Notes under the pieces: generated by a model
Seen by the model: only the letters and a program-made list of their open reading frames with translations
What the model was told of the DNA's origin: nothing
Databases searched by the model: none
Program-made: the position numbers and the translations under genes
Source: Charina bottae
Lineage: Eukaryota > Chordata > Lepidosauria > Squamata > Charinaidae
Direction: 5' to 3'
Assembly: GCA_023362775.1 (NCBI GenBank)
Contig: JALMGJ010000020.1
Location: 558,001-622,000, forward strand
DNA: 64,000 nt
Part shown: one piece after another, positions 32,137 to 44,932 of the stretch
Position numbering within the stretch: position 1 is the first letter of the stretch
How the letters are laid out: the number at the start of each line of letters is the position of its first letter

Positions 32137-34935
32137 ACCAACAAGTAAAAACGATATAGCATTTGCGCTAACTCATAGGCAGAGCCCACTCAGGACAAGA
32201 TGACAGCTATGTTTGGTGAGGAAAGACAGAATTAGGAAGATGAAGCAGACAGAATGGAAGAAGCAATTACACTATAGGAGAAGGACCTTATGTAGAGTCC
32301 AAGTTTTTGTTTGAAATAAACAAAGCATCACTTGGCGACAAGGCAGCCTATGTTTCTGATATAATCTTTTTCTTCCTGTAACAAATCTTTACAGCTAGGA
32401 GGACAATCAAGAGGGTCCTTTGCCTAATTCCATGTTTCATTAATGTGACATATATTGTAAAAGACTGCTTCATGCAACTAGTTAAACCATTATAAAACTT
32501 GAGCTTCTTTGTGTGAGTTAGATACTATGGTTTTATGTTTTATGGCTTCATGTGTTGTGTATCCAGCCAGTTGTGGTTTATTTAATAGACTCAAATAGAA
32601 ACTTTTTTGTGGCCAGATGCCTGGTGTTCCTAATTGGGCAAAGTGCTCTGTTCACCTTCCAGGGAATATGAGAAATCTCTGTCTGCCTTGTGGGTGATTG
32701 GGGACATTCAGGGCAGATTTGACTGAACAGAGGAAGTCTACTTACTTTGTCCCCAACCTCTGCTTCTTTAGACTTCCCTGCTCATCTGCCCTCAGCATTC
32801 TGTCTCGCCCCACAGCTGCCCTCTGGACATGCTCTTTCTTCTTTGTCTTTTAGTTCACAGGCCTGGATTCAACCTCCACATATTTGCTGAGCACATAGAA
32901 ACCACTCCTTTTGTACTTCAAAGCCCCTGAGCTTACTATTTGGGAGAAGGATAGAAAATAATTGGCCCTGCAGTTGGGCAGATTGCAGTTTTCAGAGGAA
33001 AAAAGAAAAAAAGCGAATGTAACGAAGTTCCAGTGAAGCTCCCAGAGCAGAGTGGAGGGCAGTTATATCTCTCTCTCTACATTTCATTCCAGCAGGATAA
33101 AAAAAAATCAGTAATATTCAACACTCCCTTCTTTTTGCAATCAAGTTGGTGCCTCCCCATTAGCTTCATTGGGAGTAGATCTTAATGATACGTTACTGAA
33201 ATATATGGGTCAGCTGAGGAATTGAGCGTATATAGTTAGAAAGGACATCACTATAAGGGGAACACTCCACCCAGAGTTTTACAGAGTTGGGCAGCCTTCT
33301 AAAGCCAATTAATTAAAATAATTATTTTGTGACTTTGAACATCTGCATTATTTTTTATTCAGTGTGACAATAACTTCTGCAGAGAAGCTTTTGCATTGTC
33401 CTAGACAAAGAAATTTTCACAAATTCTTTCACAAAGTTAGGTTTGGCATTTTGGGGAATATAGTACTGAGGAAATTGGCTGGATTTCCCCCTTTTTAATA
33501 AAGAAAAACTAAAGTACCCTATCCTCCTTCCAAATCTACACAGGAAGCAGCTTTTTGAAGGACTATCCTTTTCTTCCATCCTGTAGCCCTAATTCAATAC
33601 CCACCCACCCCAACAATGATTACTTGGAATTTTATAGATAGAATGATTTAGAATACCACCAAAGGTTGAAAATTAAGCCCTGTTTCTAATCCAGTATATT
33701 TTGAAGGAGTAGAGAAAAAGGACTTGCCTCAGCCATTGTTGATCATGGCTGAATACACCACGAAAAAAATGGACCTACCAGAAACTTAGTGTGATAGCAT
33801 CACCCTGTGGAGAAATGTTACTGTGCTAAGCTATCATGTCATGGAAAAAAAGAAAGGCATCATATGTAGTAGTGGCTAGTGAACCAGCCCTGGGTCTACA
33901 CTCTGCCATCTACAATTTTGGCAATAGATTCAGCTTGGAGCACATTTTACTTTCTTAGTAATGTATCACAGCCTTGCTGAGAACTTGTCAATTTACTACA
34001 TACATTTACATACTTTTCTTATTGCTTATATTTTATCTAGGGAATGCTTTTGGCTAAGATGATTGTCCAGATGTTTTCTGTTGACAGTTTTATTTCTGCA
34101 GAGTAAAAAAGGGACATTAATGATACGTTACTGAAATATATAGATCAGCTGAGAAATTGAGAGTATATAGTTAAAGAGGACACAGCCATAAGAGAAACAC
34201 CGTACAAGACGTACTCTGCTGCCTACATCATTGCACGTCAGTTCAATCTTCCCAGAAGGAATTCACATAAGCAACATTTTGTTGCTCTAACACAACATAT
34301 TTTCCTGCTTCCAGAAAAGATCTTGCCTGTTTCCAATTACTTCATTTTCTAGAAATAAAATAACTATAAGAAGAAAACGATGTAACTGAATTATTCAGAA
34401 TGGGCCCCGTTATACTATGTGTAATCCCAGAATGTAAGACTCATATTTAAATAAAAACTTACATTTTACCACTCAAAATATAAAGTTTTAAATATTTTGC
34501 TTTCTCAATCTGATTTTTGTCAACAAGCTGATAGCATGTTTCTGTGAACAACCTGTTAATTTAGAGCAATGATTTTTTTTGTTATTCTATATGCAAAAAG
34601 ACAAGGTTAAAAGGGGGAGGACCCACAAAACCACACATCTTATATACTAAAAAAACTATTCTTACATATACATGTCTAGTTATATAATTATTAATATTTA
34701 ATTCACTCTACTGAACATTAAAAAATAAATGGGAAATTAAACATATAGGCTAGTATTTGCAATCCAGGTTTGGAAGATATTGCCAATCTGTATTAGGATT
34801 CCCATGCTAATTTCAAGGTTGGATTTTCCCATCCTGTTATTTAGCACAATCAGGTCAGAGTTGGTGTGTTGCACCTTCTTCCATGTTACTTTTCTTAATA
34901 TACTAAGTAAGAGCATTTAAGTTGCAAAGGACCTC
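32137..34935. other. 2.8 kb without gene; contains a spaced direct repeat
   Basis: No gene recognised. A ~100-bp segment occurs twice (33181-33285 and 34116-34218), listed separately. Confidence 0.5.
33181..34218 (+). repeat. ~100-bp direct repeat, copies ~930 bp apart
   Basis: Copies 33181-33285 and 34116-34218 share TTAATGATACGTTACTGAAA, TATAT, TCAGCTGAG, AATTGAG, GTATATAGTTA and AGGACA in order, with scattered substitutions. The family is unknown to me. Confidence 0.8.
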
Positions 34936-34989
34936 AATGAATGAATGAATGAATGAATGAATGAATGAATGAATGAATGAATGAATGAA
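34936..34989 (+). repeat. (TGAA)n microsatellite
   Basis: About 13 units. Confidence 0.95.
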
Positions 34990-35539
34990 AATAATTTTAA
35001 CCCTAATTTTTTTTAATTGAATGATATTCAAAATACAATATAGGTGATATAGGACTCTCAGTCTGTTCCTGGCCATAAAAAAGGCACTGAACAGTACTTG
35101 ACAATTGACAGCTTAAGAGTTTTTGAAACATTGATTTCCTGATCAAAATAAGTATATTCAAAATGCAAACTTTAATTTCTAATACAAATGTGAATTATGA
35201 GATCCAAGCTTGACTCCAGAAAAGAATAGTTTGAGGAAATGTGACAATTTTAGGGAAGCAATGGCTGCCATACAAATTAAATACAGTTGATCTTAGCCAA
35301 TGGATGAAAAGCGACTCAATCAAGATTGCCTTGTTGCATGCCTAAAGCCATTCTTCATTTGGAGCCTGCCTTCACCTCTGTTGAGGCTCATGTATGAAGA
35401 TATTGGCTAAAACTAGATATTGGGAGCAGATCCCTTGTTCAGTACATCCATGTTGTTAGATTTGTCTGTTTGTGAAAAAGATCTCAAATAGCCAAGTATT
35501 TAGCCTGTTGGGGTCTTGGTGCTCAATCTTTGATCATAT

Positions 35540-35868
35540 GCCTTCTCTGCGGTAGCACCCGCCTTGTGGAATATCTTGCCCCCAGAGGTGAGACAGGCGC
35601 CTTCACTCCTGGCCTTCAGAAAGTCTTTAAAGACCTGGTTCTGCCACCTTGCTTGGGACAAAGGAGGTAATAGTTCCTCCTGGGGGTGGTTAGTCCCGTA
35701 ATACCCTCTTTTTTTAAGATCTTCCCATCCTCTGGATTCTTATCTAGTTTTTATTATATTGTATTTTTAAGTGTGTAGGTTTTTAATATTAATTTTAATG
35801 TTGTAAACCGCCCAGAGTCTACTGTCGTGGAGATGGGCGGTGATAAATTTGAATAATAAAAAAATATC
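35540..35868 (+). mobile_element. L2-like LINE 3' end, 5'-truncated
   Basis: Matches the last ~330 bp of copies C and D: CCTTCTCTGCGGTAGCACCC (coding AFSA.APALWNI), GTTCCTCCTGGGGGTGGTTAG, then TGTAAACCGCCCAGAGTC and GGTGATAAATTTGAATAA. It is close to copy D, so relatively young. Confidence 0.85.
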
Positions 35869-37904
35869 TGGCCCTGAAAAAGCCTTTATAGAGGCCAACC
35901 AAGAGTCCTTGATTTGGACTCAGTGAGAGACAGACTTAAGGCCTTGGATCATCACAGCAGAGGCCTAATTTATATACCCTTCTCCAATCCCTTTCTCTTC
36001 CTTACAAGAGCTAGGGTTCTTTCACCTTAGCATCTTCTAGGGTGTTGGAGGGAAGGTAGCCCTCCATTCTCATCCTCAGAGCTTTTATATCCATGTTGGA
36101 TGACGCCTTAAAACAGTTGCCCATACACTGCTGTGCTGTCCTTTTAGGCTAACTAGATCTAAGCTCATCAACTCTTCCTTACTAAATTTGGGCTGACCTG
36201 AAGAGATTATTATTAGCAGGGTAGTTCCTGAAAGTAGCTAAATACTGATTGCTATTAGCAAGCGATGGGTTTGAACTTCAAAATAGGGTTTATGGTTTCT
36301 TTTCCTGGTCTATGATAACAAACATATGTACAAAAACACTGTGGCTAAGCGCCAGGATATAAAAACAAATAGTTTAGGGAAATACTTCTGGTGGTATCTG
36401 CTTCAGTTCTGGTGGTTCTGCTCATCATCACAAGATGAGCAGCCACATAACTTTAAATAAATAAATAAATAAATAAATAATTTCTTCTGAAGTCAGAAAA
36501 GTCCACATATTCTGAGGATTTACCAAGAGTCTCCTCAAACAGGAGGAAAGAAAAAGGAAGAAAGACAAAAACACAGAGCAGAAGAAAAGGCATTTTAATT
36601 TCCTGCAGCATTCTCTATGATTAAGGATGTGATTACTGTATTATATGTCCAAAAACTCCTGATAGAGAACTAAATTGGAGAATTATATTTTAATATGATT
36701 GGCCCATTTAGTAAATAACACAAAACCATGATTTAACATCATGTGAACAAGTGTGAGCAACTTCAAATTTGTATACTCCTTTCTCCCCTGTCTTTAGTGT
36801 GAGTGTGAGGAAGATTAATATTATCTGCTTAATACTAACAATAATTTATAATAAGGACTAAAAGGACAAATTGTGCTTCGTTTATATTATGCTCTATTTA
36901 ATAAAAAGGTTGATCATCCTGAATTCTTGACTGATCATTACTTGCATCAACCAGAGTTTATGATTTCCAAACAGTAGGGTTAAATAGCAAGTGGATGCTT
37001 GATCCTCAGGCCCTGGAGCAGGGGCATTAATGTACTTCTGAGTTATGGTCACCGTGTACAGTCTTCCTAGCGTTACTTTCAATGCCACGTTCTTTTAAGT
37101 GGTGGTTTTAATTGCCATCACACACTTTTCCTCTGGCAACACAACTCACAAGGAACAATATGATAATATTCTTAGTAGTGACAAACAGTTGCTGCTAGAT
37201 GGTCAGGGTATCTCTCCATGCATACAGAAACATACTTTTGCTTGTTTGCTGAACAGATTGTTTCAAGTCAAATTAATTTACTCTATAAATTATCAATGGT
37301 ATTAGAGCACATATAAAGAAAAACACATGTGGACAAAGAATGGAGCTGCTTTTGGTTTGCTAATTTAAGATCACTAAATCAAATGACTTAAGGAATAAAT
37401 TTGTCTATGCCTGAGGAATTAAAACTTTAAAGGCATGAATTTCTTAGAAGAGAATATGGAGTACATGAATGAATGTTAATATATGGGAAAGGAAACAACA
37501 GAAACAGAAATGTGGGAAGAGTTGAATGAACCAGTGAATGGTTGAGTCCTAGAAATGTGCACAGAACAGCTGTGGAAGAGTTGCTTTTATCTTGAGTCCT
37601 AGAAAGAGAAAATGATTACAGTGAGTCTCTTTTAAAACAGGATTAAAGAAAATTAAAGGAGAAGAAGTGAAGAATGCCTCATGAGTAAACATTTACTGTA
37701 TGTTGAGGGCAGAAATGAAGTTAGGAAAATATGATGTTATTTCAAAGGACTCTGGTTATTATTTGTCCACTTATAAACACAGTCCCATCATATAGTTTGT
37801 GTCTTGTAAAGTTCGGAAGGACTGAAGGGTAGTTCCTGTTCCCACAGAGTTTATAAGATAAATTTGACAAAAGGAAATAAAAGAGAAAGAGAAATGTAGC
37901 AAAG
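35869..37904. other. 2 kb without gene
   Basis: AT-rich DNA with a short (AAAT)n at 36457-36480. No motif-bearing frame. Confidence 0.5.
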
Positions 37905-37964
37905 CTCCCCGTTGGGGGAGATGGGCGGTGAGAGAAATTTGAACAATAAATAAAATAAATAAAG
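37905..37964 (+). mobile_element. L2-like LINE tail-only fragment
   Basis: CCCCGTTGGGGGAGATGGGC, GAAATTTGAACAATAAA and (TAAA)n: only the terminal 60 bp. Confidence 0.7.
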
Positions 37965-38334
37965 CATTATAGAGAGATACAGTTGAACATTCTTGGATTG
38001 CCAATAATATCTACTTAACTTGGGACAAAATCCAGTAGGGCTACCTTCTAAATAGATATTGTAGATAAAGTTCTGTTAGGACCAGGAATAAAAGAGTGTT
38101 ATGTGAATGCACCAATATAAATGCCACTGAAATTACATGAATACTGCCAAAAATCACTTCTGTAAACAATTCTTGCTTTTGTCTTATCTGTTTCTTCCTT
38201 GATCATGACACTGTTTTGCAGAAGAAAATCTGGAACAAAAGAGCTTTCCATTAGCCTTTCAATATACCATAATGCTTGAAAGGCTCATGCAAAATCATTT
38301 TCTGCAGGGTAGAAGTTTTCTTTTTCTTTTATCT

Positions 38335-39787
38335 TCTATTTTATTATTTATTTGCTTTATCTCCCTCCTTTTGGCCCAGGCAGCCAAAGTAACTAACAAA
38401 TTTAAAATAAGTTTTTAAAAGAAAACAGTTAAAGACACAGAAACAAACTAAGAACAACCCAAGTATATAGAGCCTCCTTAAAGCAATTTAAACACCCCGA
38501 GGGATTGTGTTCCTCAGTTTGGGAGCAACAAGAAGGCGGCCCTCTCCCGGCTTTTTGAAAAGGGAGCCCTTGAAATCAAGAGCACTTTTAAAAAGAGGTT
38601 AGTATCCAAACAAGGTCAAAAGACATCTTGAATGTGATCTTTGTTGACACCTGTTTTTTCCAAAACAACTTATTAATTGTTAAAAAAATCCTTCGGCAAG
38701 CCTTTTCTGTGTGGCCAAAGCAGCCTGAAGCTCCACAATGAACGTCCTCCTCATCCATGAGCAAGTTTACAACTGTGCTTGGATACTGAACATATTCTTT
38801 TTTTTCTCTACTAACATGCACAGGTCTTGGATTTTAAGGCGACACGAGTTTTAGTTCTGGGTCAATATGCCTAGAAATAGGCTTTTGAACGGCATTCCAG
38901 TTGCACCTAAGAAGTCATGCACAGTGTTGTAATGTTGAACTGCTTCCTGGATAGCTTTGTGCAAGAAGCTGTTGTTGCTTTTGGGAGCTCCCTGAGATGT
39001 ATCCTTGAGCACCTACCCACTGGCATGTGGTTTCACCACAACTGGAATGCATCCCTCAAGCCTGTGACCAAAATTTGCACTCTGATCCCCCATGTTTGGA
39101 AAAGATGTCCTACCCCTGCCTTAATCTGTACCCAGAAAACCTTCAATATGGGCAGTATAGGGATTTAAGTACCATCCATTGATTCTCAGCCGGACTGCCG
39201 CATTTGTGCCAACTGAAGCTTCTGACCACAGAAGAGTAGTTTCAATAGTAGCCTTCTTCTATGGAGGAATATTTCAGTAGCCTAACTGTGACATGCAAGG
39301 ACAGCGGCTGCCAGATCTGGCTAGCTCAGAAATAGTACAGCTGGCTCACAAGAAGTAATTGTGCAAATATGCTCCTCAAAGTGGCTGCCAGCTGGAAGTT
39401 CGGAGACGGCTAATGACCAAGGAACACTCCCAGACCACAAAGCTGCTGATTCGGGTGAGCATAATCCCATCTAGAACGGATTGAAACCCTATTGGCTTAA
39501 GTTTGGTCCTTTCTGAGAAGCAGCACCTACATCTTGTCTGGATTTAATTTCAACTTGTTAATGTTTCCAAGCTCATCATTTAATTTAGACAATGATCAAA
39601 ATTGCAAAAACAATTAAGCGGGCTATCACCAATGTATTAGCGGCACCGCCCACCAAAAGTCCAGAAGATGTCTCTCATTGGTTTCATATAAATATTAAAC
39701 AGAACAGGGGAAAACTGATTCTATGGGACACTGTACGGCAGAAGTGCAAAGAATACTACCCAACAGCATCCTATATGTGGTTATAGG
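38335..39787 (-). pseudogene. Ancient L2-like LINE remnant
   Basis: The minus strand preserves scattered traces: near 39750-39690 a run readable as G-V-S-H-R-(S)-V-F-P..Y-E-T-N-E-R that mirrors GVPQGSVLSPLLFNIYMKP; near 39200 a stretch GTNAAVRL matching QNAAARL; and a 3' region (38335-38590) with TTTGGCCCAGGCAGCC typical of an old L2 3' UTR. It is heavily mutated and stops throughout. Its 5' side is cut by the SINE at 39797. Confidence 0.45.
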
Positions 39788-39796
39788 ATGTATATA

Positions 39797-40133
39797 GCCA
39801 GTTTGGTCTAGTGGTTAAGGCAACGGGCTAGAAACCAGGAGTCTGTGAGTTCTAGTCCTGCCTTAGGCATGAAAGCCGGCTGGGTGACCTTGGGCCACTC
39901 ACACTCTCTCAGCCCTAGGAAGGAGCCAATGGCAAACCAGGAGACCGAGAGTTCTGGTCCCGCCTTAGGCATGAAAGCCGGCTGGGTGACCTTGGGCCAG
40001 TCACTCTCTTTCAGCCCAACTTACCTCACAGGGTTGTTGTTGTGGGGAAAATAGGAGGAGGAAGGACTACTAGGTATGTTCGCCGCCTTATTTATAAAAA
40101 CAATAAAGGCAGGATAGAAAATAAATAAACTGA

Positions 40134-40172
<39 letters not shown>
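39797..40172 (+). mobile_element. Composite tRNA-SINE with duplicated head segment
   Basis: Begins GCCAGTTTGGTCTAGTGG (A box), GAGTTCTAGTCCTGCC (B box), TGAAAGCCGGCTGGGTGACC, then AGCCCTAGGAAGGAGCCAAT and GGCAAACC. From there it jumps back to CAGGAGACCGAGAGTTCTGG, a second B-box region and body, then the L2-like tail (CAATAAAGGCAGGATAGAAA) and (AAAT)n. The same junction is found at 62044-62486. Confidence 0.88.
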
Positions 40173-41504
40173 CATTTTGGAGGGCGGGTGGAGGAGTTTT
40201 AGGAGCAAAACGGATTCTTTAAACTTTACAGATGCTTCGGGCACTTATTTTGCTCCTTAACATTCCTGAATCCCAGCCAAAAATAAACAAAAAGCCATGG
40301 CCTCACATCACACATAGTCCTTGACATTCCACACAAAGTCTGCTGTGGCCCTTGAGCTAAAAGAAGCTGTACATTGTTAGGAGTTTTTGAATTTTCATTC
40401 ATTTCATTTGCCAATTGATTGTCTATGCTATACGTCTGAATTCCGTAATAGGGCCTGCTGAACTCTGAAATATTAAGCTGCATGTGGTCTGGAGGATAAA
40501 TGCTTATTGTACTTTTTTCTTTTCTGACCTTGTTCATGTTACTGTATCAAAGTCTACTAGGTACAAAAAGCCAAAGAGACGCAGAGGCTGCGTAGGTAAT
40601 CCTAGCAGCATGCTTCCTTACAGTTTTGTAAGGAAGCATGCTTCTAGGATCAGATAACGGACAAGACTTTGGGAGGAGGCTGGGTTGGGCCCTCCAAAAT
40701 GACCTGGATCCAAGTACACTAAGGGTGAACACTGCCCAGTGAACCAGCTAAACCACCATTTTCAGAAGTTGGTTGGCTGCAGCAGACATCAAATCCTGGA
40801 TAAGAGGCCCAAGATAGACAGCCGATTGGATAGGAAATATGATATTGGCAGCCTGGACTTTGTGAAGAGAAAAGTTCTTCTTTCTGGACCTCATCTCAAA
40901 AGATCTTCCATCAGTCTTGTGCTCCAGGCATGTGCCCACCCTCTCCACCAACCAGCTCCTTTGCTTCTCTGCACCTTTACCTGCCAGCTGTATGTCATCC
41001 TTTTGGGTGATTGCCAGTTTGGTCAGTTGGGCACCCAGCAGCAACTTTAGGAACATTCTTGGGACGTAGACATCTGTTCCTTGTACTTTCTTCCATTTGA
41101 CATGTATTATGGTTTAGGATTATGCTGCTTATATAGAATTGCTTGCATTACGCATATGTAGACTGCTGAAAGGAGCTCATGAAGTGTTTATTTTCTGCAT
41201 TTGCCACACAGCCCTAACTGGAGAGGTTATATAAACTGGGGAGATTTTCTCACGGCCTATACATGTATGTGTCAGCTTAAAAGTGAAATTAAATTAAAAA
41301 ACAGAGCTTCCAGCCTTCAATAGGAATACAGGAAGAGATAAAACCTGATAAACCATAAGGACAAGAAAATCTCTGGGCATATCTTACTCTCTCAGTTTTA
41401 TGTCCATCTGGGAGAGGATAAGGAAAGGTTGCCTTGATACAGGGACAAGGACTGCTTTCTGTTTTAGCCTTTTGGCTAAGTCACTGAAGGAACAATGGCT
41501 ATTT
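40173..41504. other. No gene; one hairpin inside
   Basis: No recognised gene. A 16-bp perfect hairpin lies at 40607-40642 (arms AGCATGCTTCCTTACA and its complement, 4-base loop), with six further paired bases outside (40599-40604 with 40645-40650). Confidence 0.55.
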
Positions 41505-42410
41505 ATTGCAAATTTCTAGGTCATCCAATTCCAGCAACTCTGGGCAGCTTAACATTTAAAACAGTAAAAAATCAAAATAAAATCCCCAAACATGGCTTCA
41601 TTGGAGGGGAACAACAGCTGACTCTCTTCCCCACCCACAGAGATTAAAAACCCTCACACCAGGACACAATTTCAACTGCATCATTTGGTTGGCCTGGGGA
41701 CAAGGTGTATAACTGCATATCATTAGCATATTGATGATATCTGACCCTGAAACAACAGATGATCTGACCCAGAGGCCTCATATAGACATTAAATCGGAGG
41801 AAAGGGAGTGGCATGGCACCCCACAAATCAGAGGCATTAGGCTTGACCTTGTTCTTCCTACCAACATTAGAACTGGCTATGGAGGATCATCATACCACCA
41901 ATGGTATTGAAAGTTGCTGAAAGATCAAAAACCTCCCCCATCCTGGTTTCACCACAGGTCATCCACTAGTGTAGTCAATGCCATCTCTGCACTATGACTC
42001 AGCCTGAAACCTGACTGAAAAGGGTAACAATAACCCAAGTATCTTCTCAACAACCTTCCCCCTAAAGTGGAGGTTGGAGATGGGGCAGAAGATCTCTAAC
42101 ACAGTTGTGCCCAGGGAAGGCCCCTTGAGGAGAAGGCGCATTACCACCACCTTCAAGATTGTTGAGACCACTCCCTCTCTCAAAGAGGCCATCACCATGG
42201 CATGAACCCAGCTGCCTCTCACCTCCCAGGTGACCTTAACCAACCAGGAGGGACAGGGACAAAGTATACAGGTGGCCGGGATAACAGCAGAGAGGATCCT
42301 GTCTGCTTCTTCAGGAGTTACAGGCTCAAACACTTCCCAGATTCTTCCCAGCAAGACTGTACCTTTAACACTTTAACTGGCCCAGTTGGCCCAGTCAGAG
42401 TCCAATTCCA
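41505..42410 (-). pseudogene. Old L2-like LINE remnant
   Basis: Minus-strand frames read YMRPLGQIICCFRVRYHQYA then NDMQLYTLSPGQPNDAVE (motif C YADD changed to YAND), and further upstream VFEPVTPEEADRILSAV, CPCPSWLVKVTWEVRG and LLLKGPSLGTTVLEIFCPIS. These correspond segment by segment to copies C and D but are much more diverged. Internal deletions remove much of motifs A and B. Confidence 0.75.
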
Positions 42411-42502
42411 AGCAACTTCATCTGCCAAATGATTAGAATATTCCTCACAGCAACCCAACAGTTAGTTCTGAAGCTCTTTCCTCCCCAGTGAGGAACAAAT
42501 CG

Positions 42503-42578
42503 AAAGGAAGGAAGGAAGGAAGGAAGGAAGGAAGGAAGGAAGGAAGGAAGGAAGGAAGGAAGGAAGGAAGGAAGGAAG
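42503..42578 (+). repeat. (GGAA)n microsatellite
   Basis: About 18 units, purine-only strand. Confidence 0.95.
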
Positions 42579-43361
42579 AGCTACCACATGCTCAGTCAGA
42601 CTCACTCTGCACCTGCCTCCAATGTTGCTGTAGGTGTCTCTTCTGTCATTTCTTCTCTCCAGAGCTCCTCAGAAAACCAAAGTGTGCCCCAGGATTGATT
42701 AGCAATGAGAGGCTACATAGGAGCAATTCAATCCAAGGCCCTCATCATCTGCCCATTCCTGACAGCAACTAAGGCTTCAGATGAATTGCCCACCAGATTT
42801 CGGGAAACACCCTAAGCACCCTCTGAAATCCATCTAAGTCAATCAGGTACCTGATCTAGTAGGTTTTATCTCCTCACAGGAGAAGGTGGCACTAGCTAGC
42901 CAAAAAGCAGCAACAACCCCAACTGCTCCCTACGGCTCAACTTCAGCCATAGGTCTCACATCCAGTTATCTGCAGTGCAGAGCCCCTGAAATCCTTCAAG
43001 GCTTTCTGGGTGACATCCCCAGTGCCCTGAGTCATGGCTGATGCCAGACCTGAAACCCAGGAGGGCACATCTCTGAGAGGGAAACACCCTCCTCAGGGCA
43101 AAACCAGGTCTGGGTTATACACACTGGATCATCTGCTAAGCTAGGCTGGACTAGGTTAAGGGACTGATCTATTTGAGTTCAATGTGATTCTACTCAGACA
43201 TCAGTGTTGGCTTGATCATCTTGTTTCAACACACAGCATCCCAGAAATTGCAAATCTTTGGTGACAGAGACCCATTTGACATTTTGAAAGTGGGCCATGG
43301 TTGCTATTCCCCCAGTATTAGAACATAAGATGTACATTTACAATTCAAATAATTGTAATTG
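42579..43361. other. No gene seen
   Basis: Nothing recognised. Confidence 0.5.
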
Positions 43362-43604
43362 AGAGCCAGTTTGGTCTAGTGCTTAAGGCAACGGGCTAGA
43401 AACCAGGAGATGGTGAGTTCTAGTCCCGCCTTAGGCGTGAAAGCCGGCTGGGTGACCTTGGGCCAGTCCCTCTCTCTCAGCCCAACTCACCTCACAGGGT
43501 GGTTGTTGTGGGGAAAATAGGAGGAGGAAGAACTACTAGGTATGTTCCCCACCTTGAGTTATTTATAAAAATAATAAAAGGAGGATAAAAAATCTAAAAA
43601 AAAA
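43362..43604 (+). mobile_element. tRNA-headed SINE, L2-like-tail form
   Basis: GAGAGCCAGTTTGGTCTAGTG, GGTGAGTTCTAGTCCCGCC, CTGGGTGACCTTGGGCCAG, CACCTCACAGGGTGG, GGGGAAAATAGGAGGAGGAA, ACTACTAGGTATGTTCC and AATAAAAGGAGGATAAAAAA. Complete, single (non-composite) form. Confidence 0.88.
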
Positions 43605-44297
43605 GATGCTGTCCTTGGTTTTCATAGTCGCTTTGAGTCCAGAACAAATCTGTCATAAACCTCAGAAGAATCTCAGTGTGACTAATTCACTGAGGACTGT
43701 GCCTTGCAGCCTGAGTTCAAATTTCTTAAAGCCTTGAAATGAAAAACATCATTTAAATTATAACATAAATTGAACCATCTGGAGCATATTTGGTAGGCCA
43801 TTTGGGATACTGCACACTAGGGAACATTTTAAAAAGTGTAGTTAGAGTTTCTGAGAACAGAAGGAAAAGAAAAGAGCACTCCATCTTCACAATCCTTTGG
43901 TTCAGGATGAGAAGAAATTGTGCCAGGTTGGCTAGATCTAGATGGGATTTCCTGTGATTAAAATTCCTACAGTAGTTTTTATATTTTGGAGGCAAACCAT
44001 TTCTGCATAAAGAACTCTAGATAAACATTAAGAAAAATCTTCACGTCTTGGTTGTTGTACAAATAATAGCTTTGTGGAGAATTTATATAAGGGTTTTTAT
44101 TTTCTCTGAAAAATTTATTTCAGATCAATTTCCCTGATAGGGTCAGAATTGCTATCACTTACTCCATTGGGGCTTGATAAAAGTCTTATCTGGATGACAT
44201 AAAATAAATGAATGCAAAGAGGGAGAATTCTGCATTGGCTTTGATCTCCATTGTCTACCTGACTTTCTGAACACTGCAGGGATAGGTAATCTATTGT
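43605..44297. other. No gene seen
   Basis: Nothing recognised. Confidence 0.5.
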
Positions 44298-44385
44298 GTC
44301 CAGATGTTACTGAATTGCAACGCCCAGCATCCCTCATAACTGGTATGCTGGCAGGGACTGCTGGGAACTGTATATTTAGGCCTAC
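44298..44385. repeat. Possible palindromic MITE remnant
   Basis: CCAGATGTTACTGAATTGCA and CCCAGCATCCCTC face GGGACTGCTGGGAACTG, resembling a common amniote MITE (ACTGCAACTCCCATCATCCC and its inverse). Worn. Confidence 0.4.
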
Positions 44386-44932
44386 ATGGAATATCACAGG
44401 CTATCTACCCTTGACATGGACTTTATGCATCTATAAAAATAGATGATAAAGACATTCCAGACAATGTCTACATATTTTTGCATTCATAGCTCTGTGCAAA
44501 AAAAACAATCAGTGTACAGAGGTCAATCAAATTTGCTGTAAGTGGAGCAAATGTAGATTTTTTTTGCCTCTATGCCAGGCAGAAACATTTGCATATACAT
44601 TTCAGAATACTTGTACAGCTTGAAGTATGTTCAAGTTTGTAATTTTTAACTGTGCTTCTATCTGATGATGGCTTTGCTTGTGTTTTTGAAATTTGGTATT
44701 CCTTATTTATGTATTGTGAAGCCATGCATCTTGAGATTGAAGTGAAATTGTTAACCAGTTGATGAAGAAGGGTCTTGTGAGATGATAAGAATTCAAAGAA
44801 ATCTACAGATGAGAGGGGAAGCCTTTCACTTAAATGAACAGAGGAACACATTCTAGCTACATGGAAGAATATAGGATGAGTGACTCCTCATCTCCTGCAA
44901 CAAACCTCTTCTTGAACAGCAAAGAGAGAAAG

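Noticed and set aside
31496..32203. 235-residue plus-strand frame
   Set aside because: Almost entirely the antisense of the BovB C-terminal frame; only LLRNLYVGQEAT near 32090-32122 is real BovB protein, from the inverted piece.
42488..42772. Frame with repeated KEGR
   Set aside because: Translation of the (GGAA)n microsatellite.
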